From Microbacterium faecale (GTDB lineage: Bacteria > Actinomycetota > Actinomycetes > Actinomycetales > Microbacteriaceae): 64,000 nt of DNA. The notes under the pieces are model-generated. The model saw only the letters and a program-made list of their open reading frames with translations, was not told the origin of the DNA and did no database searches. The translations under genes and the position numbers were made by a program. The DNA lies in assembly GCF_014640975.1 (NCBI RefSeq), contig NZ_BMHO01000001.1, forward strand, positions 2,552,166-2,616,165, given 5' to 3'. Position 1 is the stretch's first letter; each line of letters begins with the position of its first letter. Positions 58,606 through 64,000 of the stretch are shown in pieces.

Positions 58606-60278
58606 ATGCACACGCGCAACCAGCACGACGAGTCCGACACGAGCGCCGACGGGGCGTCTGGCGGATCCGACAAGCAGGTCGCAGGTCTCATCGTCGAACG
58701 GCTGCGCGCCTGGGGAACCGAGCGGATCTACGGATACGCTGGCGACGGCAACAACCCGCTGCTCGGTGCTCTTCGCCGCGCGTCCGACGGCCCGGCTTTC
58801 ATTCAGGCGAAGCACGAAGAGAGCGCCGCGTTCATGGCGGTCGGTGAGGCCAAGTTCACCGGCGGGGTCGGTGTGGTGACCTCGACTCAGGGCCCGGGAG
58901 CGGTGCACCTGCTCAATCCGCTCTACGACGCCAAGCTCGACAGCGCCCCCGTCGTCGCTCTCGTCGCGCAGCAGCACCAGAGCGTGCTCGGCTCGGACTA
59001 TCAGCAGGAGATCGACCTGCAGCACGTGTTCCACGATGTCGCCGCGGTGGACGTCGGGGCAGCTCGTGCCGCGCGAGGAGGATCTGAGCGCGGCGGTGGA
59101 GGTCCTCGAATCCGGCGAGCGCATCGCGATCCTCGCCGGTCGCGGGGTTCGCGGTGCCGAAGACGCGGCGCTCCGTCTCGCCGACCACCTCGGCGCTGGC
59201 GTCGCAACAAGTCTGCTCGGCAAGCCCTACGTCGATGAAACGCATCCCCTCGCGACGGGAACGATGGGGCACCTCGGCACAACGGCTTCCGCCGGCGTGC
59301 TGCAGGGCTGCGACACGCTGCTCATCATCGGTTCCAACGACCCGTGGACGGAGTTCTATCCGCCGCCCGGGCAGGCGCGCGCCGTGCAGATCGACACGGA
59401 TCCAGCCGTCATCGCGAACCGCTACCCGGTCGAAGTCGGGCTGGCGGGCGACGGCGGGACAGCGATCGACGCCCTCATGAGCCGCCTGCGACCACGGGGC
59501 CGGACGCCGTGGCGGGAGGAGGTCGAGCGCCTCGTGCGCAGCTGGCGTGACGTGGCGCGCGAGCGCGCCGAGATCGACGCGCGACCCGTCAACCCGGAGC
59601 TCGTCGTGAGGCGTTTCGGCGAGCGGCTCTCAGGCGACACGCGACTCGCGATCGATGTCGGCAGTGCCGTCTACCACTACGTCCGACAGGTGACGCTCCC
59701 TCTGACGGCGGATGCGCACCTCTCGAGCACGCTCGCGAGCATGGGGGGGCGGGGTCCCCTACGGGCTCAGCGCGAAGGAATCGGCGAGCGAGCGGCCTGT
59801 CGCGGTCGTCGCGGGCGACGGTGCGATGCTGATGCTCGGCAACAGCGACCTCGTCACGGTCGCCGAGCGATGGCGCAACTGGCAGGATCCGCGTTTCGTG
59901 GTGCTCGTGCTGCACAACCACGACCTCGCCGAGGTGACGTGGGAGCAGCGCGAGACGGAGGCGCAGCCGCGGTTCGCAGCCTCGGAGGACGTGCCGCGTT
60001 TCGACTTCGCCGGCTACGCGGAGCTGCTCGGGCTTCGTGGGATCCGCATCAGAAGCCCGGAGGAGATCGATCCGGCTCTGGAGGAGGCGTTCGCATCGGA
60101 CAGGCCCGTCGTCGTCGAGGCGATCACGGATCCGGACATGCCGTTGCTGCCGCCGTTCCCGCACGGTCAAGCGAAGCTCGACGCGATGCGCACGGGCCTG
60201 GAAGCCGAGGGGGACGCCGGCGCACACGGGTTGCGACTGCTCGACCTCTACGCGCAGATCGAGGACGCCCATGGGTGA
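58606..60278 (+). pseudogene. Thiamine-diphosphate pyruvate oxidase-like gene, disrupted twice
   Basis: Remnant of a pyruvate oxidase/acetolactate synthase-type enzyme (PoxB-like). Frame 1 from the ATG at 58606 (AGGAG upstream) encodes the pyrimidine-binding domain with the glutamate in QAKHEESAAFMAVGEAK, up to LQHVFHDVAA near 59040. Near 59041-59060 the coding sequence jumps to another frame (GQLVPREEDLSAAVEVL). About 50-60 residues expected between these parts in homologs are missing, so this is a deletion. The central domain runs to LASMG, where a run of seven Gs at 59743-59749 adds one base and shifts the frame again; the last frame holds the cofactor-binding VVAGDGAMLMLGNSDLVT. With six Gs the last two parts would be in frame. 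Confidence 0.85.
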
Positions 60279-60317
60279 GGAGGATCGCCGAGCCGTGTCG
60301 CTCGACGATCCTCACCC
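60273..60317. terminator. Long hairpin at the convergent gene ends
   Basis: Imperfect inverted repeat with arms of about 18-20 bases (GGGTGAGG...CTCACCC outermost), between the pseudogene end and the FMN reductase stop codon. No T-tract is present on either side. Confidence 0.6.
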
Positions 60318-60320
60318 GCG

Positions 60321-60932
60321 TCAGACCGCGGGGAACGGCGCCTCGCGCAACAGGCGCGCGAGATGCGCCGCGTTCGATGCGGCTGTCTTCGCGGTCGAGT
60401 CGACCGGATCCGGAACCTGCGAGAGGTCCTTGAAATCGTTGCTGCTCATCGCCTCGCCGTTCCAGTACACGCCGCTCTGCGCGGGGATTGTGAACCCCAC
60501 GTCGGACAGCGCCTGCGCGAGGATGCCGACGATGTGATGCGCGCCGTCCTCGTTGCCGACCACGACCGGAACAGCGATCCGATCGAACAGCGACGGCCTC
60601 CCGGCGTCGTCGATTTGCGCCAGTTCGGCGTCAAGCCGTTCGAGCACACGCTGCGCGACGCTCGACGGTTGGCCCAGCCATGTCGGCGTCGCGAACACGA
60701 GAACGTCGGCGGCCAGGACGCGCTCGAGGAGCGCGGGCCATTCGTCGCCCGCACCCATGTCGCGCTCCACGCCGGGCTTCAGGTCATGATCGACCACGCG
60801 AACGCTGTCGCCGGAGACGCCGTGCGTCGACAGCTGTGCGACGACGAGACCCGCGAGCTGGTCCGTGCTCGACTCGGCCGGCGAAGGCTTCAACGTGCAG
60901 TTGAGGACGAGAGCAGTCAGTTCATCAGTCAT
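60321..60932 (-). CDS. NADPH-dependent FMN reductase/flavodoxin-fold protein
   Basis: A 203-residue protein with the flavodoxin-like fold of NADPH-dependent FMN reductases. Its phosphate-binding loop is LNCTLKPSPAESSTDQLAG, and FMN-binding loops include FATPTWLGQPSSVAQRVLER and VGNEDGAHH. It probably reduces quinones, azo compounds or flavin. The gene appears leaderless and lies opposite the CBS-domain gene with a 260-base gap that shows no other gene. Confidence 0.87.
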   Translation of the reverse strand: MTDELTALVLNCTLKPSPAESSTDQLAGLVVAQLSTHGVSGDSVRVVDHDLKPGVERDMGAGDEWPALLERVLAADVLVFATPTWLGQPSSVAQRVLERLDAELAQIDDAGRPSLFDRIAVPVVVGNEDGAHHIVGILAQALSDVGFTIPAQSGVYWNGEAMSSNDFKDLSQVPDPVDSTAKTAASNAAHLARLLREAPFPAV

Positions 60933-60938
60933 GACCGC

Positions 60939-60944
60939 ACGTTA
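60939..60944 (-). promoter_or_regulatory. -10 box TAACGT, leaderless start at 60932
   Basis: On the minus strand TAACGT is followed by six bases and the ATG. Confidence 0.6.
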
Positions 60945-61192
60945 GGTCGGGCAGCCGCAGCAGCGAACCCGGTTGTGCTTTGTGAGCCGATGCGTTGGGA
61001 GTCCGCAGCCTCAGCGCCGCGGGGAAACGCGGATCCGCGGCGAGGCGCTCGCACCCTGCGTTGCGGCGCACGCCGACACCGGCCCATACAACGTGTCCGC
61101 AAGGGAATCAAGGCCCTCGCCCTCTCACGACGTCGCCGCGCACGCTGAGGGCGGACGGCATCAGCCGAACCGAACAGAAGGAGGAGCAGGAT

Positions 61193-61606
61193 ATGCCTCA
61201 GGCACGTGACATCATGACACCGGCCCCTCAATGCATCGGCGAGGACGACTCGCTCGTCGACGCCGCGGAGCTGCTGGTCAGCCTCGACGTCGGCGCACTG
61301 CCGATCTGCGGCGAGGACAACCGACTCAAGGGAATGCTCACGGACCGCGACATCGTCGTGAAGGCGGTCGCCGAAGGAGCTGACCCGGCGCACACGAAGG
61401 TGGGACGCCTCGCTGAAGGCAAGCCCGTGACGATCGGCGCCGACGACGACGTGCAGGACGCGCTCGAGACGATGCGTCAGCACCAGGTGCGCCGCCTGCC
61501 TGTGATCGACGGGCACGATCTCGTCGGGATCGTCAGCCAGGCGGATGTGGCACTCTCGCTCGCGCCAAGTGACGCGGGTGACACGGTCGCCGAGATCTCG
61601 ATCTGA
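61193..61606 (+). CDS. CBS-domain pair protein
   Basis: A 137-residue protein made of two CBS domains (MTPAPQCIGEDDSLVDAAEL and KPVTIGADDDVQDALETM with RRLPVIDGHDLVGIVSQADV). Standalone CBS pairs bind adenine nucleotides and are often stress-linked in Actinobacteria. I chose the ATG at 61193, six bases after GGAGGAG. A 44-bp perfect palindrome follows its stop codon. Confidence 0.92.
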   Translation: MPQARDIMTPAPQCIGEDDSLVDAAELLVSLDVGALPICGEDNRLKGMLTDRDIVVKAVAEGADPAHTKVGRLAEGKPVTIGADDDVQDALETMRQHQVRRLPVIDGHDLVGIVSQADVALSLAPSDAGDTVAEISI

Positions 61607-61609
61607 CGG

Positions 61610-61653
61610 ATGAGCGGTGCTCTCCCGCCTCGAGGCGGGAGAGCACCGCTCAT
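61610..61653. terminator. 44-bp perfect palindrome between convergent genes
   Basis: Two 22-base arms meet at 61631/61632 with no unpaired base between (ATGAGCGG... to ...CCGCTCAT). It begins 4 bases after the CBS stop codon and ends 22 bases before the GMC stop codon. It would form a very stable hairpin in RNA from both sides. No T-tract is present. Confidence 0.85.
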
Positions 61654-61674
61654 TGGCGCTCCCGTGCCTCGGGG

Positions 61675-63270
61675 TCAGCCCCGCCCAAGAATCAGATCGG
61701 CGGCACGCCATCCCACGGCGATCGTGGGCCCCATCGTGTTGCCGGGTTGCGTCGGCAGAACCGAGGTGTCCGCGATGCGCACGTTGTCGGTGCCGCGCAC
61801 CTTCAGATCCGGATCGACGACAGCGTCGGAGCCGGGTCCCATTCTGGCGGTTCCCACGCCGTGGAGGATATGCCCGGATGCCCACGCGTGGGCGATCGCG
61901 TCCTCGCGACTCGTCACGTCGTCGCCGGGCGCTTCCTCCGCGATCGTGATGTCCGCCAGCGGGCTCTGCGACGCAATGGCGCGCGTGCCGAGCAGAGCGG
62001 CATGGATCCCGTCCCTATCGTGCTCGGTGTCGAGATAGTTCGATTCGATGACCGGAGGGTTGTCGGGCAGCGATCCGCTGCTGTGCACCGAGCTCTCGGT
62101 TGTGGGATGCAGCAGGTAGGCGCTGGCGCTGAATCCGGGGTGCGTCGCAACCTTCAATCCGGACGCTTCCAGATCCATCGACAGCGGATTGAAGATCGCG
62201 ATGATATCCGCCGATTCCTTCTCCGGTGCGGTCTTATAGAACGCTCCGATGTCGTAGCCGCCGGTGCCGATCACGCCCTTCCTGCTCCAGAGGAACTTCG
62301 CTCCCGTAAGCATTTGGCGCAGTGGCGACGAGAGGCGTTGGTTGTATCCGATGTTCTCGCTGACACTCGCCTGGTAGGCGACTTGGCGCTGCTCGATGGC
62401 GTGTTCTCCGACATTCGGGCTGTCGACGACGGTGGGCACGCCGATGCCGTGGAGGATCCGGGGATCGCCGATCCCGGAACGCTCGAGCAGAAGCGGCGTG
62501 TCGAGGGCCCCCGCGCACACGATGACTTCCGTCGTCGCCGCGAAGTCGCGCACGACGCCACCGGATCTCGCGCTAACGCCGGTCGCTCGGGTTCCGTCGA
62601 ACAGGATCCGACTGACGTGCGTGTTCAGCTCGAGCGACAGGTTCTTTCGCTTCAGCGCCGGCGTCAGAAACGCCCGAGCGGCCGTGAGTCGGAACCCGTT
62701 CCGCACGGTGTTCGGGATGTAGCCGACGCGCTCGCCATCGGACGCGTTGATGTCGTCGACCCGCGGCAGTCCATATGCTTCTGCTGCCGCGAAGATGCGC
62801 TCGTTGAGTTCATCCTTCGGGCGTGACACGTGCAGATCCAGCGGTCCGCCGCTGCCGCGAACGTCGGTCGCACCCAGCTCATGATTCTCGAAGGATCGGA
62901 ATGCCCCGAGCATGTCGTCCCATCCCCAGCCGGGGTTGCCGTCGGCCTCGAGCTGGTTCCAGAAGTGCTCACCGCCGCGCTCATACTGCAATCCGTTGAT
63001 CGCCGTCGAGCCGCCGAGGACGCGTCCGCGCTGCCAGATCTCGATGGCGGCGTCCGGCCCCACGGGCTTCGTCTTGTAGGTGAACGAGTGCCGCGTCCCG
63101 CCGGAGAGAAAATAGAATCCCTTGGGAATCTTGATCACGGGATCCCAATCGTTGCCGCCGCTCTCTAAGACGAGCACCGACACGTTCGGGTCTTCGCTGA
63201 GCCTGCTGGCGACGACGCTTCCTGCGGCCCCAGTCCCGATCACGATGTAGTCGAACTGTTCTTTAGCCAT
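61675..63270 (-). CDS. GMC-family oxidoreductase
   Basis: FAD-dependent oxidoreductase of 531 residues in the glucose-methanol-choline family. The FAD-binding dinucleotide motif is YIVIGTGAAGSVVASRLSED and GMC signature 1 is RGRVLGGSTAINGLQY. The C-terminal active-site region has HILHGVGTARMGP and ADTSVLPTQPGNTMGPTIAV. Choline or another alcohol is the likely substrate class. I chose the ATG at 63270 at the family N-terminus, although there is no clear ribosome site; a GTG at 63279 is an alternative. Confidence 0.93.
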   Translation of the reverse strand: MAKEQFDYIVIGTGAAGSVVASRLSEDPNVSVLVLESGGNDWDPVIKIPKGFYFLSGGTRHSFTYKTKPVGPDAAIEIWQRGRVLGGSTAINGLQYERGGEHFWNQLEADGNPGWGWDDMLGAFRSFENHELGATDVRGSGGPLDLHVSRPKDELNERIFAAAEAYGLPRVDDINASDGERVGYIPNTVRNGFRLTAARAFLTPALKRKNLSLELNTHVSRILFDGTRATGVSARSGGVVRDFAATTEVIVCAGALDTPLLLERSGIGDPRILHGIGVPTVVDSPNVGEHAIEQRQVAYQASVSENIGYNQRLSSPLRQMLTGAKFLWSRKGVIGTGGYDIGAFYKTAPEKESADIIAIFNPLSMDLEASGLKVATHPGFSASAYLLHPTTESSVHSSGSLPDNPPVIESNYLDTEHDRDGIHAALLGTRAIASQSPLADITIAEEAPGDDVTSREDAIAHAWASGHILHGVGTARMGPGSDAVVDPDLKVRGTDNVRIADTSVLPTQPGNTMGPTIAVGWRAADLILGRG

Positions 63271-63406
63271 GTCGGCCACCGTACGAGCCGTGGCGGTGGC
63301 CACAAGGGCCTGGAATATCGCCCGGCCCGACGCGTACAATCGCGCGTCGACGTTGCTCGCATCGTGGGATCCGATCGGCAGGGGCGCGACGCGCGTGGTG
63401 CGGCAT

Positions 63407-64000
63407 TCAGTCGACGAGCCGCGCCCGCCAGGCCCACGCCGCGATCTCGACGCGGTTGCGCGCCCCGAGCTTGACGCTGATGTTGCGGGCGTGCGTCTTG
63501 ACCGTCGAGAGGGACACGAACAGGTCGGCGGCGATCTCGTCGTTGGTTCGGCCGCGGGCGATCGCAGCGACGATTTCGAGCTCGCGCGCCGAGAGATCGT
63601 GGTCGATGGCGGCGGGCGCGGATCCCGCCAGTTCACCGAGCAGCCGCACGGTGATCGAGGGCGACACCAGCGCGTCGCCGTCCGCCGCGGCACGGACAGC
63701 TTCGACGAGCAGCCGCGGGCCCGCGTCCTTCAGCAGGAACCCGGAAGCACCGGCCTGCAGCGCGTCGCGCAGGTACTCATCCGTGTCGAAGGTGGTGACC
63801 ACGACCACACGCGGAGCGTCGCGCAACGCCGTGATGATGCGCGTGGCGTCGAGCCCGTTCATCCCCGGCATCCGGATATCCATCAGCACCACGTCCGGCC
63901 TCAGACGTTCCACCGCCGAGACGGCGTCTCCTCCGGACGCAACGGCCCCGAGAATCGAGATATCCCCTTCGGCTTCGCGTACCATCTGGAAGCCAGCGCG
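63407..64000 (-). CDS. NarL/LuxR-type response regulator, partial
   Basis: Response regulator cut by the right edge of the window; about 197 residues are visible and the first roughly 18 are missing. The phosphoacceptor aspartate is in VVLMDIRMPGMNG, and the conserved Thr and Lys are in VVVTTFDTDEYL and GFLLKDAG. The C-terminal LuxR helix-turn-helix is LSARELEIVAAIARGRTNDE followed by STVKTHARNISVKLGARNR. Its sensor kinase gene would be expected upstream, outside the window. Confidence 0.95.
   Translation of the reverse strand, partial: RAGFQMVREAEGDISILGAVASGGDAVSAVERLRPDVVLMDIRMPGMNGLDATRIITALRDAPRVVVVTTFDTDEYLRDALQAGASGFLLKDAGPRLLVEAVRAAADGDALVSPSITVRLLGELAGSAPAAIDHDLSARELEIVAAIARGRTNDEIAADLFVSLSTVKTHARNISVKLGARNRVEIAAWAWRARLVD

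Overview
The window is high-GC actinobacterial chromosome, most likely a Microbacteriaceae member (Microbacterium-like). The lineage signs are the mraZ-rsmH-ftsL-ftsI cell-division cluster beside a DUF3040 gene, a PASTA kinase beside an Rv2175c-type DNA-binding protein, class II DAHP synthase, a GarA/OdhI-type FHA protein beside FtsR, a FadD15-type acyl-CoA ligase, and many genes with a TAnnnT box 6-7 bases before the start codon and no leader. I found no rRNA, tRNA, CRISPR array, insertion sequence or phage gene. The window reads as core genome with a few accessory metabolic blocks.

Region by region. 1-4.1 kb (minus): division/wall cluster mraZ, rsmH, ftsL-like, ftsI (its 3' end lies outside), with three phased MraZ boxes upstream, plus a DUF3040 gene. 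4.2-13.2 kb: a block with M. tuberculosis-like synteny (prenyl diphosphate synthase, Rv2175c-like protein, LysM wall hydrolase, PknL-like kinase, DAHP synthase, PlsC, FadD15-like ligase). A 94-bp tandem repeat lies between the convergent kinase and DAHP synthase genes. 13.2-20.1 kb: pyruvate carboxylase, an EspI-like MinD ATPase with a very long acidic N-terminus, peptide deformylase, and a ParA protein. 20.1-24.5 kb: an ABC exporter and TetR regulator divided by three contiguous 17-bp operators, then two MerR regulators (one FtsR-like) and a GarA-like FHA protein. 24.6-31.6 kb: CopC-like protein, Lpd, CYTH, BrkB, prepilin peptidase, SmpB, FtsX, FtsE. 31.7-40.2 kb: TetR, aminopeptidase N, flavin reductase, an OpuC-type osmoprotectant importer and a flavoprotein disulfide reductase.

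40.2-48.4 kb: a fatty acid desaturase without a canonical start codon at its expected N-terminus, an overlapping ATP-grasp ligase / S15-type hydrolase pair of unknown substrate, glucose-6-phosphate isomerase and small proteins. 48.5-56.1 kb: a seven-gene minus-strand operon that reads as ectoine uptake and degradation: M20 deacylase, EctB-type transaminase, M24 ectoine hydrolase, semialdehyde dehydrogenase, then a polar-amino-acid-type ABC importer. The expected DoeB (AstE-family) deacetylase is not present and the M20 enzyme sits in its place. 56.2-64 kb: small proteins, a divergent Zwf-like dehydrogenase, a broken thiamine-diphosphate oxidase gene (internal deletion plus an extra G in a G7 tract), an FMN reductase, a CBS protein, a GMC oxidoreductase and a partial LuxR-type response regulator.

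The genes suggest a cell that imports osmolytes (OpuC) and can probably also consume one (ectoine), with Ser/Thr kinase-FHA-MerR control of growth and division. The least explained elements are the ATP-grasp/S15 hydrolase pair, the 94-bp repeat and the EspI-like acidic ATPase.
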